NCBI GenBank assembly: GCA_004211435.1
Contig: SECS01000014.1
Coordinates: forward strand, 1-41,676
Length of the DNA stretch: 41,676 bases
Direction: 5' to 3'
From: Novosphingobium sp.
GTDB lineage: Bacteria > Pseudomonadota > Alphaproteobacteria > Sphingomonadales > Sphingomonadaceae
Shown here: positions 22,942 to 33,008 of the stretch, piece after piece
Numbering within the stretch: the first letter of the stretch is position 1
Layout: the number at the start of each line of letters is the position of its first letter
Position numbers and translations under genes: made by a program
The notes under the pieces: generated by a model
The model's input: only the letters and a program-made list of their open reading frames with translations
What the model was told of the DNA's origin: nothing
Databases searched by the model: none

Positions 22942-23751
22942 TCAGATGCCCAGCGAAGACAGCGCGCCGCCGTCGACGCGCAGGTCGCAGCCCGTGATGA
23001 AACCGGCCTGCGGCGAGGTGAGAAACACCGCGGCCGCCGCCAGTTCTTCGGGCCGACCGAGCCGCGTCAGCGCTGCACCCGACAACATTGCTTCCGTTTG
23101 CGGGTTCTTCTCGCCCGCCATCATCGGCGTATCGATCAGCCCCGGCGACAGCGACATGATGCGCGCGCCGCGATCACCGAAAGCCTTGGCCTCGCGCTTG
23201 GCTATCGCGCGCACCGCGCGCTTCGACAGCGTATAGGCCGCGCCCTCGTTGGGCACGAGATGGCGCAGTTCGGCGCTGCCGCCCGCGGGCAGCGGCGCCT
23301 CGAAGGCGTCGTCGGCCTCGGGTGAGATCGGGAAATAGCTGGCCATCGAGGCGAACAGCACGGCCGCACCACCCTGGGCCATGCGCGGACGGATCGCGTC
23401 GACGATCGCCTGGGTCGCATCGAGGTTGATCTCGAGCAGCTTGTCCTTGTCGCCGAAGATCGCCGGCGAGACGCCCGCCGTATGGATCACCGCACCGATT
23501 GCCCGCGCACCGACCTTTTCGAGCAGCTGGCTGGTGAAAGCCGGGTCGGTGATCTGGCCGCCGAGCAGGTCGACCGTCACGCCCTTGGCGCGCAGGTCCT
23601 CGGCCACCGCGCCAAGCCGCGCTTCGTCGAGGTCGCAGAGGATGATCTCGGACCAGCCCGCCTCGCCGAGCAGCCGCGCGCAGTGCGAGCCCATGCCGCC
23701 GGCCGCGCCGGTCACGATCGCCACGCCTTCGGCGCGCTGAAATTCTGCCAT
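22942..23751 (-). CDS. SDR family NAD(P)-dependent oxidoreductase
   Basis: A 269-residue short-chain dehydrogenase. The ATG at 23751 is chosen because GGAGAGG precedes it; longer readings start in the divergent promoter. The cofactor loop is TGAAGGMGSHCAR near residue 14, followed by CDLDEARL (an Asp favouring NAD). HTAGVSP is near 89, a Ser lies in FASMASYF, and YTLSKRA supplies the catalytic Tyr and Lys. An acidic insertion (SPEADDAFEAPLPAGG) precedes the active-site Tyr and probably shapes the substrate pocket. The C-terminal DLRVDGGAL is typical. The substrate is unknown. The gene is divergent from the crotonase gene, with which it may share control. Confidence 0.85.
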   Translation of the reverse strand: MAEFQRAEGVAIVTGAAGGMGSHCARLLGEAGWSEIILCDLDEARLGAVAEDLRAKGVTVDLLGGQITDPAFTSQLLEKVGARAIGAVIHTAGVSPAIFGDKDKLLEINLDATQAIVDAIRPRMAQGGAAVLFASMASYFPISPEADDAFEAPLPAGGSAELRHLVPNEGAAYTLSKRAVRAIAKREAKAFGDRGARIMSLSPGLIDTPMMAGEKNPQTEAMLSGAALTRLGRPEELAAAAVFLTSPQAGFITGCDLRVDGGALSSLGI

Positions 23752-23811
23752 GATGCCTCTCCTACTCGATTTGGCGCGAACCTGCCTGCTCGCGGCGACC
23801 AGCGTCAAGGC

Positions 23812-23840
23812 TTGGCGCGGCGCGGCATTGCCCTTATCGC
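23812..23840 (+). promoter_or_regulatory. Candidate promoter for the crotonase gene
   Basis: TTGGCG (23812-23817), exactly 17 bases, TATCGC (23835-23840). This is a fair sigma70-type match for an alphaproteobacterium and would place transcript starts near 23847, 18 bases before the TTG start codon at 23865. Confidence 0.4.
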
Positions 23841-23864
23841 CGCTGCGTAACCGGGAGACCCGAA

Positions 23865-24668
23865 TTGACCGACGCCGTGCTCTACGAAATCGACGACGAA
23901 GGCATCGTCACCTTGACGCTGAATCGCCCCGAATTGCGCAACCCGATCACAGACCACGAAGTGATCGACGCGCTGATCGCCGCGCTCGAACGGCTCGAGA
24001 CCGATCCCAATGCGCGCGTCGCGATCCTCACCGGTGCCGGCAAGGGCTTCTCCTCGGGCGGCAATATCCACGAGATGCGCGCGGGCGGTTCGGTCAATGC
24101 CGGCACGCCGGTCAAGACGCGGATCGCCTACAAGCGTGGCGTCCAACGCCTGCCGCTCGCCTTCGCCGCGCTCGAAGTGCCGGTAATCGCCGCGGTCAAC
24201 GGCGCGGCGATCGGAGCGGGCTGCGACCTCACCTGCATGTGCGATCTGCGCGTCGCCAGCGAGAGCGCGAAGTTCGCCGAGAGCTTCGTCAAGCTCGGCC
24301 TGATTGCCGGCGACGGCGGCTCGTGGCTGCTGCCGCGCGTGGTGGGCTGGTCGAAGGCCGCCGAGATGGCCTTGACCGGCGACACGATAGACGCGCGCGA
24401 AGCCCTCGCCTGCGGCTTGGTCAGCCAGGTCGTGCCCGATGCCGAGCTCATGGATACGGCGCGAGCCCTCGCTCGCCGCATCGCCGCCAATCCGCCGCAC
24501 GCCGTGCGCATGACCAAGCGGCTGCTATGGGAGGGCCGTCGCGCCGATCTCGCCAGCCTGCTCGAAATGGCAGCGGCGATGCAGGCAGCGGCGCATACGA
24601 CCGCCGATCACGAAGAAGCAGTCGAGGCTTTCATCGCCAAGCGGAAGCCCCAATTCAAAGGCGATTGA
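23865..24668 (+). CDS. Crotonase/enoyl-CoA hydratase family protein
   Basis: A 267-residue crotonase-fold protein. The start is TTG at 23865, with GGGAG 7 bases upstream and alignment of the first beta-strand (VLYEIDDEGIVTLTLNRPELRNPI) to the family. The oxyanion-hole segments are KGFSSGGNIHEM and AAIGAGCDLTCMCDLRVA. The two glutamates of classical hydratases are not conserved: the first is Asp (GCDL), and the second position falls in the SFVK segment before LGLIAGDGGSW. This pattern is recurrent in a recognised subgroup, so the protein may be an isomerase, hydrolase or variant hydratase of acyl-CoA catabolism. It stands between the SDR pair and the riboflavin genes. Confidence 0.82.
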   Translation: MTDAVLYEIDDEGIVTLTLNRPELRNPITDHEVIDALIAALERLETDPNARVAILTGAGKGFSSGGNIHEMRAGGSVNAGTPVKTRIAYKRGVQRLPLAFAALEVPVIAAVNGAAIGAGCDLTCMCDLRVASESAKFAESFVKLGLIAGDGGSWLLPRVVGWSKAAEMALTGDTIDAREALACGLVSQVVPDAELMDTARALARRIAANPPHAVRMTKRLLWEGRRADLASLLEMAAAMQAAAHTTADHEEAVEAFIAKRKPQFKGD

Positions 24669-24675
24669 CAGTGAC

Positions 24676-24714
24676 AATGTGAAGGGGCAGGTCTCTTGTC
24701 ACATTTAAATGTGA
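24676..24714. promoter_or_regulatory. Palindromic operator candidate before the HTH-RibBX gene
   Basis: TCACATTTAAATGTGA (24699-24714) is a perfect 16-bp palindrome ending 15 bases before the ATG. A third copy of its half-site, AATGTGA, is at 24676-24682, 32 bp (about three helical turns) from the copy in the right arm. A consensus TTGACA (24665-24670) overlaps the crotonase stop and could be the -35 box, but no matching -10 box is clear. AT-rich symmetry of this length is exceptional in this GC-rich window and is typical of dimeric HTH repressor sites. Confidence 0.6.
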
Positions 24715-24729
24715 TTGAGTGAGTCGTTT

Positions 24730-26016
<1,287 letters not shown>

Positions 26017-26034
26017 TCCGGAAAGCAAACAGAC

Positions 26035-26457
26035 ATGGCCAAGTTCCTCATCGTCGAAGCCCGCTTCTACGACCACCTCAACGACATGCTGATCGCCGGC
26101 GCCAAGGCGGCGATCAAGGCCGCGGGTCACAAGGCCGAGGTCATCACCGTTCCCGGCGCGCTCGAGATCCCCGGCGCGATCGCGCTGGCCGACCAGACCG
26201 GCGACTATGAAGGCTACGTCGCGATCGGCGTGGTCATCCGCGGCGAGACCTACCACTTCGAGATCGTCGCCGGGGAAAGCGCACGCGGCATCATGGCGTT
26301 GACCATGGACGGCGTCGCCATCGGCAACGGCATCCTCACGGTCGAGAACGAGCAGCAGGCGCTGGTCCGCGCCGATCCCGCGCAGAAGAACAAGGGCGGC
26401 GAAGCGGCCGAGGCCGCGTTGGCCCTGCACACGCTCAAGGATCGCTTCGGTGGCTGA
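26035..26457 (+). CDS. ribH: 6,7-dimethyl-8-ribityllumazine synthase
   Basis: A 140-residue lumazine synthase. The phosphate and substrate-binding segments [13 protein letters not shown] (residues 40-52), [15 protein letters not shown] (about 70-84) with the catalytic His, and [14 protein letters not shown] are all present. It condenses DHBP from the upstream gene with 5-amino-6-ribitylaminouracil. The gap to the upstream gene is 18 bases, so the two form an operon. Riboflavin synthase alpha (ribE), ribD and an active ribA are not in the window and must be elsewhere. The N-terminus is shorter than in plant or Bacillus homologues. Confidence 0.95.
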   Translation: MAKFLIVEARFYDHLNDMLIAGAKAAIKAAGHKAEVITVPGALEIPGAIALADQTGDYEGYVAIGVVIRGETYHFEIVAGESARGIMALTMDGVAIGNGILTVENEQQALVRADPAQKNKGGEAAEAALALHTLKDRFGG

Positions 26458-27391
26458 AGCCCACCCGTCGATCGGCGGGATACGGCTCTGCTTCGGCGGC
26501 AATGTCTTCGGATGGACGCTCGACCGCGACCAGAGCTTCGAGATCCTCGATGCCTTCTACGAGGCCGGTGGTCGGATGATCGACAGCGCCGAGGGGTATT
26601 CATCCTGGATCCCCGGCAACAAGGGCGGCGAGTCCGAGACGATCATCGGCGAATGGATGGAGAGCCGCGGCGTCCGCAAGGACATGCTGATCGCTACCAA
26701 GACCGGTATGGGCGGCCCGCCCTATGCGCTCAAGCCCGAGAAGGTCGCGGCGGCGATCGAAGGCTCGCTCGAGCGCCTGCGGACCGACTATGTCGATCTC
26801 TACTATGCCCACCGCGACGACAAGACGACGCCGCTCGACGAAGTCATCTCGGGCTACGACGACCTCGTCAAGAACGGCAAGGCGCGCGAACTCGGCGCTT
26901 CCAATTACACGGTAGAGCGCCTGGGCGCCGTGACCAAGCTCGCCGATCGCATGGGCATGACGTCGTTCACCGTGCTGCAGCCCGAATTCAATCTCGTCTC
27001 CCGCGCCGAGTACCAGGGACCGCTGCAGGATCTCTGCGTGGATCGCGACATCGCCGTGCTGCCCTACTACGGGCTCGCCGCCGGCTTCCTCTCGGGCAAG
27101 TTCCGCAAGCCCGAGGACTGGGCTGGCTCTTCGCGTGCCCATGCGCTCGACAAGTTTGCGGGCTATGGCGGGTTCGAGGTGCTGGCCGTCATGGACGCGG
27201 TCGCGGCCGAGACAGGCGCGAGCCTGGCGCAGATCGCGCTCGCGTGGCTCAACGCCCAGCCCGCCATCGCCGCCCCGATCGTCAGCGCGACGAAGAAGGA
27301 GCAATTGGTGGACCTGCTCGGCGCGGCCAACCTCGAACTCAGCGCGGAACAGGTCGCGCGGCTCGACGCCGCGCTCCCAGTTTCGGCCTAG
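26450..27391 (+). CDS. Aldo/keto reductase
   Basis: A 313-residue TIM-barrel oxidoreductase that starts at GTG inside the ribH 3' end (8-base overlap). The catalytic tetrad can be located: Asp and Tyr in DSAEGYSSW (near residues 45-50), Lys in ATKTGMGG, and His in YYAHRDD. Cofactor contacts are in the [10 protein letters not shown] and [13 protein letters not shown] segments and near the C-terminus (SATKKEQL). It is of the broad YdhF/Tas-like aldo/keto reductase type and probably uses NADPH on aldehydes or ketones. Co-translation with ribH is unexpected, and a role in flavin metabolism is not established. Its stop lies just before that of the convergent peptidase gene. Confidence 0.88.
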   Translation: MAEAHPSIGGIRLCFGGNVFGWTLDRDQSFEILDAFYEAGGRMIDSAEGYSSWIPGNKGGESETIIGEWMESRGVRKDMLIATKTGMGGPPYALKPEKVAAAIEGSLERLRTDYVDLYYAHRDDKTTPLDEVISGYDDLVKNGKARELGASNYTVERLGAVTKLADRMGMTSFTVLQPEFNLVSRAEYQGPLQDLCVDRDIAVLPYYGLAAGFLSGKFRKPEDWAGSSRAHALDKFAGYGGFEVLAVMDAVAAETGASLAQIALAWLNAQPAIAAPIVSATKKEQLVDLLGAANLELSAEQVARLDAALPVSA

Positions 27392-27392
27392 C

Positions 27393-29468
27393 TCACCAGA
27401 TTCGCACGCGCTTTTCGGGCGACAGGTAGAGCGCGTCGCCCGGCTTGACGTCGAACGCCTTGTACCAGGCATCGAGGTTGCGCACGGTCAGTACGCGATA
27501 CTGCCCCGGCGCATGGCCATCTGTGGCGATCCGCGCGCGCAATGCTGCTTCGCGCATTTTGGTCGCCCATGATTGGCCATAGGCGATGAAGAAGCGCTGG
27601 TCGCCAGTGAAGCCGTCGATCACCGGTGCTTCGCGGCCTTTCAGCGAAGCGCGATAGGCATCGTAGGAGGCCGAAAGCCCGGCGACGTCGGCGATGTTCT
27701 CGCCCAGGGTCAGCTTACCGTTGACCCGCAGGCCGGGAAACGGCTCATAGGTATCGTACTGATCGGCTAGCGCCTTGCCCGCGTCGTCGAAGCGCTTGAG
27801 GTCGGATGCGGTCCACCAGTTGCGCATCTTGCCGCTGGCGTCGAAGGCTGCGCCGTTGTTGTCGAAGCTGTGGCTGATCTCATGGCCGATCACCGCGCCG
27901 ATTGCACCATAGTTGAACGCGGCGTCGGCGTTGGGATCGAAGAAAGGCCGCTGCAGGATCGCCGCAGGGAAGTTCAGCGCATTCTGCACGGGAAGGTTCA
28001 CCGCGTTGACGAGTTGAGCGTTCATCCACCACTCGCGGCGGTCGAGCGGCTTGTCGATCTTGGCGAGCTGCTGGCGGTAGCCGAGCTTCGAAGCCGCCTG
28101 GCGATTGGCATAAGCGGTCTTCGCACCGATCGTCAGGCTCGAATAGTCCTGCCACGTATCGGGATAGCCGACGCCCACCTCGATCGTGCGAACTTTCTCG
28201 ATCGCTTCCTTCTTGGTGGCAGGCGCCATCCAGTCGATCGCCTCGACCCGCTTGGCGAACGCGGTCTTGATGTTCTCTACCATGACCTGGACTTCCGCCC
28301 GCGCCGCGGCCGGAAAATACTTCTCGACGTAGAGCTTGCCGAGTGCATCACCGATGGCGCCGTTGACCGCAGCGATCGCGCGCTTTTCGCGCGGACGTTG
28401 CTCGGTCGTGCCGGACAGCGCGGTGCCGTAGAAGGCGAAGCGGTCGGCATCGAGTTTGCTCGGCAGGACGTCGGTGTTGGTGTTGAGCTGGTGGAACAGC
28501 AGCCAGTCCTTCCAGGCCTGGAGCGGCTGCGACGCGACGAGCGCCGAAAGCTTGGGGATCGCGTCGGCATGATAGGCGGCAAAGGTCTGCTGATTGGCGA
28601 GCTGCGCGCCGGTGAAGAAGGCCTGCCAGTCTATGCCGGGAGCTTTGGCGGCGAAGTCTGCGCGCTTCCATTCGGCAGCCGAGTGCTGGAAATCCTCGCT
28701 CCGTTCGCGCGTCAGGTGCGCCTCGGCGATCTTGAGTTCGAGATCGTAGATCCGCTGCGCCTTGCCCTGCGCGTCGACAATGCCTGCGTCGGTCAGAAGC
28801 TGGGCGATGTAGGCGTGGTACTTGCTGCGCAACTCGACCATCTTGGCATCGTCGGACAGGTAGTATTCGCGCTCGGGCATGCCGAGACCGCCCTGGAGCA
28901 CGTAGGGCATCACCGCCGTGCCTGGCAGCGACTGCGTCACAAACAGGCCGAACAGGTTCTCGGTCTGGAAATCGGTGGCATTGAGCGGATCGACGTCGGC
29001 GCGGACTTGCTCGCCAAGTACGCGCGACAGGCTCTTTACGTCGCGGATCGCGGCGAAGCGGTCGAGATCTGGCTGCACGGGCTTGAGACCGGCGGCGTCG
29101 ATCGCGGCGGTATCGAGGTAGGCGCGGTAGAAGTCGCGGATGCGGCCTTCGTCGCTGCTCGCCGGCGCGTTCGAGCGCAGAATACCGGCAATCAGTTCGC
29201 CAAGCTGGCCCTCGGTCTTGTGGTCGGCGATGTAGAACCCGCCAACGCTCGATCGATCGGCAGGAATCTCGGTGGTCTTGAGCCAGGTTCCGTTGACGAA
29301 GAGGTTGAAGTCGCTGCCCGGTTTGACCGTCCGGTCCATCATGCCTGGATCGATACCCAGCGCGCCCGGCGCTCTCACCTTTTCGACCGGCGTGTCAGCC
29401 AGAGCGGGAACGAGCGCGGGGCAGGCCGCTCCCAGGAACAGGGCGACCAGCAGCTTCCTATCGATCAT
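27393..29468 (-). CDS. M13 family zinc metallopeptidase (neprilysin-like), exported
   Basis: A 691-residue protein with a cleavable signal peptide (KLLVALFLGAACPALVPALA, cut near residue 25). The zinc site is HEISH at 529-533 in IGHEISHSFDNNGA, with the third ligand in the ENIAD motif about 60 residues later. The substrate-binding NAxxxP motif appears as VNAVNLPVQN, where many members have Tyr. The N-terminal M13 half (residues of about 50-430) and the C-terminal W are present. The family cleaves oligopeptides on the amino side of hydrophobic residues, here probably in the periplasm. The ATG at 29468 fits the signal peptide, although its ribosome site is weak. Confidence 0.92.
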   Translation of the reverse strand: MIDRKLLVALFLGAACPALVPALADTPVEKVRAPGALGIDPGMMDRTVKPGSDFNLFVNGTWLKTTEIPADRSSVGGFYIADHKTEGQLGELIAGILRSNAPASSDEGRIRDFYRAYLDTAAIDAAGLKPVQPDLDRFAAIRDVKSLSRVLGEQVRADVDPLNATDFQTENLFGLFVTQSLPGTAVMPYVLQGGLGMPEREYYLSDDAKMVELRSKYHAYIAQLLTDAGIVDAQGKAQRIYDLELKIAEAHLTRERSEDFQHSAAEWKRADFAAKAPGIDWQAFFTGAQLANQQTFAAYHADAIPKLSALVASQPLQAWKDWLLFHQLNTNTDVLPSKLDADRFAFYGTALSGTTEQRPREKRAIAAVNGAIGDALGKLYVEKYFPAAARAEVQVMVENIKTAFAKRVEAIDWMAPATKKEAIEKVRTIEVGVGYPDTWQDYSSLTIGAKTAYANRQAASKLGYRQQLAKIDKPLDRREWWMNAQLVNAVNLPVQNALNFPAAILQRPFFDPNADAAFNYGAIGAVIGHEISHSFDNNGAAFDASGKMRNWWTASDLKRFDDAGKALADQYDTYEPFPGLRVNGKLTLGENIADVAGLSASYDAYRASLKGREAPVIDGFTGDQRFFIAYGQSWATKMREAALRARIATDGHAPGQYRVLTVRNLDAWYKAFDVKPGDALYLSPEKRVRIW

Positions 29469-29546
29469 CGGCAAAATCCCATGCTTGGCGACGCGGTTAG
29501 ACCCGCTGCGCCAGAAAAGCGATTTCGCGATATAGGCTCCGGCGAC

Positions 29547-29569
29547 GGCCCCGGCAATCAACCGGGACC
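29547..29569 (-). terminator. Possible hairpin after enolase
   Basis: An 8-bp stem with one G-T pair (29547-29554 with 29562-29569) and a 7-base loop lies just downstream of the eno stop on the minus strand. No T-run follows, so it may stabilise the eno transcript rather than terminate it. Confidence 0.3.
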
Positions 29570-29581
29570 GTTCCGGATCGA

Positions 29582-30970
<1,389 letters not shown>

Positions 30971-31049
30971 TTACATTGGTCGCATAGACCGCAGAATCAC
31001 TCTGGCTGCTGATTTCGGCCAGACAGGCGCCGCAAGGAGGATGGAAGAC

Positions 31050-31538
31050 ATGGACGAAACGCTCGCAAACCCGACCAGCACGGGCGAGAAGCCGGCCAAG
31101 GAACGTTTCGCCAAGGCGATCGAAGAAGCCAAGGCTGGTGCACAGGCGCTCGGCAAGGAAGCTCAGGAGCGCGCGGATCTCTATCGCGACAAGGTTACCA
31201 GCACGAGCGGCGAATGGACGGCGCAGGCCAAGGAAAAGGCCACGTCCTATGCCAACGAAGGCAAGGCCAAGGCGAGCGAAGGCATTGCTGCGGTCAGCAA
31301 GCTGGTCACGGAGAACGCTGGGCTGATCGATGAGAAGGTCGGCGTCAAGTATGGCGACTATGCTCGTTCGGCCGCGCAGTCTTTGCAGGACGTTTCGGCC
31401 CGTCTCGACGCCAAGGAGCTCGACGAACTGGCCGAGGAGGCCAAGGAGTTCGTCCGCAAGAGCCCCGGACTTGCCATCGGCATCGCTGCGGTTGGCGGGT
31501 TCCTGCTGGCACGTCTGCTGCGGGGATCGAACGACTAA
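31050..31538 (+). CDS. YqjD/DUF883-like membrane-anchored helical protein
   Basis: A 162-residue protein. ATG at 31050 is chosen because AAGGAGG (31034-31040) is 9 bases upstream; the ATG at 31041 directly abuts it. Residues 10-135 are charged, Ala/Lys/Glu-rich amphipathic helix, and residues of about 140-158 (SPGLAIGIAAVGGFLLARLL) form a single C-terminal membrane anchor. This is the layout of YqjD/ElaB proteins, which in E. coli bind ribosomes and tether them to the membrane in stationary phase; homology here is by architecture and the RKSPGLAIGIAA end. It is first in a four-gene operon behind an EcfG-type promoter, so a stress role is inferred. Confidence 0.7.
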   Translation: MDETLANPTSTGEKPAKERFAKAIEEAKAGAQALGKEAQERADLYRDKVTSTSGEWTAQAKEKATSYANEGKAKASEGIAAVSKLVTENAGLIDEKVGVKYGDYARSAAQSLQDVSARLDAKELDELAEEAKEFVRKSPGLAIGIAAVGGFLLARLLRGSND

Positions 31539-31560
31539 CGCCTTCGCCCGGAGGCGTTTT
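31537..31560 (+). terminator. Intergenic hairpin covering the holin-like gene's ribosome site
   Basis: AACGCCT (31537-31543) pairs with AGGCGTT (31552-31558) over an 8-base loop and is followed by TT, giving a TTTT run at 31557-31560. The left arm includes part of the upstream stop codon. The right side holds GGAGG (31550-31554), the ribosome site for the ATG at 31563. It could act as a partial terminator or as a translation switch. Confidence 0.5.
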
Positions 31561-31562
31561 AG

Positions 31563-31949
31563 ATGAGCAATGAAGAAGAGCAGCCGCGTCTCGCCGGTGG
31601 TGAGGCGGCTCGTCATAGACCTCTCGAAGATGATCTGCGCACGCTGGTCGATCGCGGCCTGGCTTTCGCCCAGGCCGAGGCAGCACTTCAACAGGCGCGC
31701 GCGGGCTATGCGGTTGGGCGAATCAAGTGGATCGCACTCCTGGGCGGGCTCGCGCTCGTCCTGGCGTTCTTCGCGCTGGTCGCGCTGACCGTGGGACTGG
31801 TATTCGGGCTGACCCCGTTGATCGGCGCGCTTGGCGCGACTGCGGTGGTATTTGCAGGATTGCTGATCGCTGCTGGAATTGCCGCAGCGATCGCGGCCGG
31901 TCAATGGCGCTCGATGGTCGCTACATTGTCGAACCGGAGCGATGGATGA
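31563..31949 (+). CDS. Phage holin-superfamily/YqjE-like membrane protein
   Basis: A 128-residue protein with two strong transmembrane helices, at about residues 58-80 (ALLGGLALVLAFFALVALTV) and 88-112 (PLIGALGATAVVFAGLLIAA), separated by a short turn. A soluble N-terminal helix precedes them (DDLRTLVDRGLAFAQAEAAL). This is the pattern of the holin superfamily III/YqjE group, which are chromosomal membrane proteins and not phage lysis factors. The position directly after a YqjD-like gene repeats the E. coli yqjD-yqjE order. Its ribosome site lies in a hairpin, and its stop overlaps the next start (ATGA). Confidence 0.75.
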   Translation: MSNEEEQPRLAGGEAARHRPLEDDLRTLVDRGLAFAQAEAALQQARAGYAVGRIKWIALLGGLALVLAFFALVALTVGLVFGLTPLIGALGATAVVFAGLLIAAGIAAAIAAGQWRSMVATLSNRSDG

Positions 31950-32245
31950 TGGCCCTTCCGCTCGAACAGGCGAAAGCCGAACGCAACGCCGCGTATAGCG
32001 CCTTCCAGAACCAGCTTGCGCAGGTTCAAGAGGACCTTGCCATGCGCAGCATCGGCGGCCGCATCGCCGACCGCGCAAGCGAGGCGATGGCCGATGCCGC
32101 TGAAGTGGCGAACGAGAACAAAGGCGTCATCGCGGGAACCATCGGGGCTATCATCCTTTGGTTCCTGCGGGGCCCGATCATAAACCTGGTCGCCGGCCTC
32201 TGGGCCGATGACGACGAGACCGAAAGGAAGGCCGACGATGACTGA
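31946..32245 (+). CDS. Small membrane protein, DUF3618-like
   Basis: A 99-residue protein whose first ATG overlaps the previous stop. GGAG six bases upstream fits this ATG; a second Met follows directly. Residues 5-35 form a charged helix (QAKAERNAAYSAFQNQLAQV), then RSIGGRIADRASEAMADAAE, and one transmembrane helix at about 62-82 (VIAGTIGAIILWFLRGPIIN). An acidic tail, DDDETERKADDD, closes it. The arrangement resembles DUF3618 proteins seen in similar alphaproteobacterial operons. The function is unknown; it probably forms a membrane complex with its operon partners. Confidence 0.65.
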   Translation: MMALPLEQAKAERNAAYSAFQNQLAQVQEDLAMRSIGGRIADRASEAMADAAEVANENKGVIAGTIGAIILWFLRGPIINLVAGLWADDDETERKADDD

Positions 32246-32645
32246 ATCCAATGTCGTGAAGCTGCCGGAGGCCAAGGCCAAGGCTGAGGAAGCAGGCAAA
32301 GCCGTCGTCGATTTTGCGCGCGAACATCCCGGTTTGATCGTCGCCGGCGGCGTGGCGCTAGGTCTGGTCGCAGGCGCACTGCTGTCGCGCGGCAGCGGGC
32401 GTAAGCTGGCCCGCCATGCGCTGACTCTTGCCGAAATGGCCGGCACGGCGAGCGTGGCCTTCGGCCGTCAGGCGATCGAGCGCGCGGAAGATGCGGGCGA
32501 AGGTCTGCGCCGTCAGGGCGAGGCTCTTGCCGACAAGGCCGGAAAGCTCAAGGCACCCGCAGAGGATGCGGTCGATCAGGCCAGCGATGCCGCGCAGCGG
32601 TTGCTGCACAAGGCCGTCGAACTCGCCGGAAAATTGCGCCGCTGA
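32238..32645 (+). CDS. Small membrane-associated helical protein, last gene of stress operon
   Basis: A 135-residue protein overlapping the previous gene by 8 bases. A charged N-terminus (KLPEAKAKAEEAGKAVVDFA) is followed by FAREHPGLIVAGGVALGLVAG, a single membrane helix at about 29-51. The rest (residues 55-135) is an Ala/Lys/Glu-rich amphipathic helix with repeated AEDAGEGL/AEDAVDQAS-type patterns, reminiscent of apolipoprotein- or YtxH-like membrane-surface helices. The REHPGL-helix resembles the C-terminal anchor of the first gene in the operon, so the two may share ancestry with domain order reversed. The function is unknown. Confidence 0.65.
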   Translation: MTESNVVKLPEAKAKAEEAGKAVVDFAREHPGLIVAGGVALGLVAGALLSRGSGRKLARHALTLAEMAGTASVAFGRQAIERAEDAGEGLRRQGEALADKAGKLKAPAEDAVDQASDAAQRLLHKAVELAGKLRR

Positions 32646-32674
32646 GCCCTTGCTCTTCGCACCTGCACAATAGT

Positions 32675-32692
32675 AGAGGGACGGCCTCTTTT
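32675..32692 (+). terminator. Probable terminator of the four-gene membrane-protein operon
   Basis: AGAGG (32675-32679) pairs with CCTCT (32685-32689) over a 5-base loop and is followed by TTT. It lies 30 bases after the last stop and 22 bases before the DUF4170 gene, which then would need its own promoter or read-through. Confidence 0.45.
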
Positions 32693-32713
32693 CCTTCCCC
32701 AGGACTATAGACT

Positions 32714-32935
32714 ATGCAGAAACTTCATCTCGTGATGGGAGGTCGAGTCAGCGACCCGCAGGGCCTCGACTTCGTCAATCTCGATAATCTCGATCTTGTT
32801 GGCGTCTATCCGGACTTTGCCTCGGCCGAGGATGCCTGGCGCGGCAAGGCTCAAAGCACGGTGGACGATGCCGAAATGAAATACGTGATCGTGCATCTGC
32901 ACCGGCTGCTCGAGCCCGAGCTGCCTCAGGCCTGA
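32714..32935 (+). CDS. DUF4170 domain-containing protein
   Basis: A 73-residue protein that is a single DUF4170 domain: KLHLVMGGRVSDPQGLDF, then LDLVGVYPDFASAEDAWRG, and KYVIVHLHRLLEP at the end. No membrane segment or metal motif is seen. The family is small and widespread in alphaproteobacteria, and its role is unknown. The ribosome site before the ATG is poor (AGGAC). A hairpin follows the gene. Confidence 0.8.
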   Translation: MQKLHLVMGGRVSDPQGLDFVNLDNLDLVGVYPDFASAEDAWRGKAQSTVDDAEMKYVIVHLHRLLEPELPQA

Positions 32936-32970
32936 AGCACCAAAGGGCGCCCCATGGGCTCCCAGCACGC

Positions 32971-32997
32971 CTTCCTTCCCGCAGCGCGGGAAGGAAG
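32971..32997. terminator. Perfect 12-bp hairpin between convergent DUF4170 and greA genes
   Basis: CTTCCTTCCCGC (32971-32982) pairs with GCGGGAAGGAAG (32986-32997) around AGC. Its place between two converging genes suggests a bidirectional terminator, though no long T-run follows on either strand. Confidence 0.7.
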
Positions 32998-33008
32998 CTT
33001 GCCTCGCG

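Noticed and set aside
24669..24729. FMN riboswitch upstream of the riboflavin genes
   Set aside because: The gap is 61 bases, too short for the FMN aptamer, and its conserved segments are not present.
29469..29581. EcfG-type promoter before the M13 peptidase (GGAAC on the minus strand)
   Set aside because: After GGAAC and 16 bases the sequence is CGGG, not CGTT, so only half of the motif is present.
31563..31949. Prophage lysis gene because of the holin-like fold
   Set aside because: No other phage gene is nearby, and the operon context is the YqjD/YqjE type of chromosomal membrane proteins.
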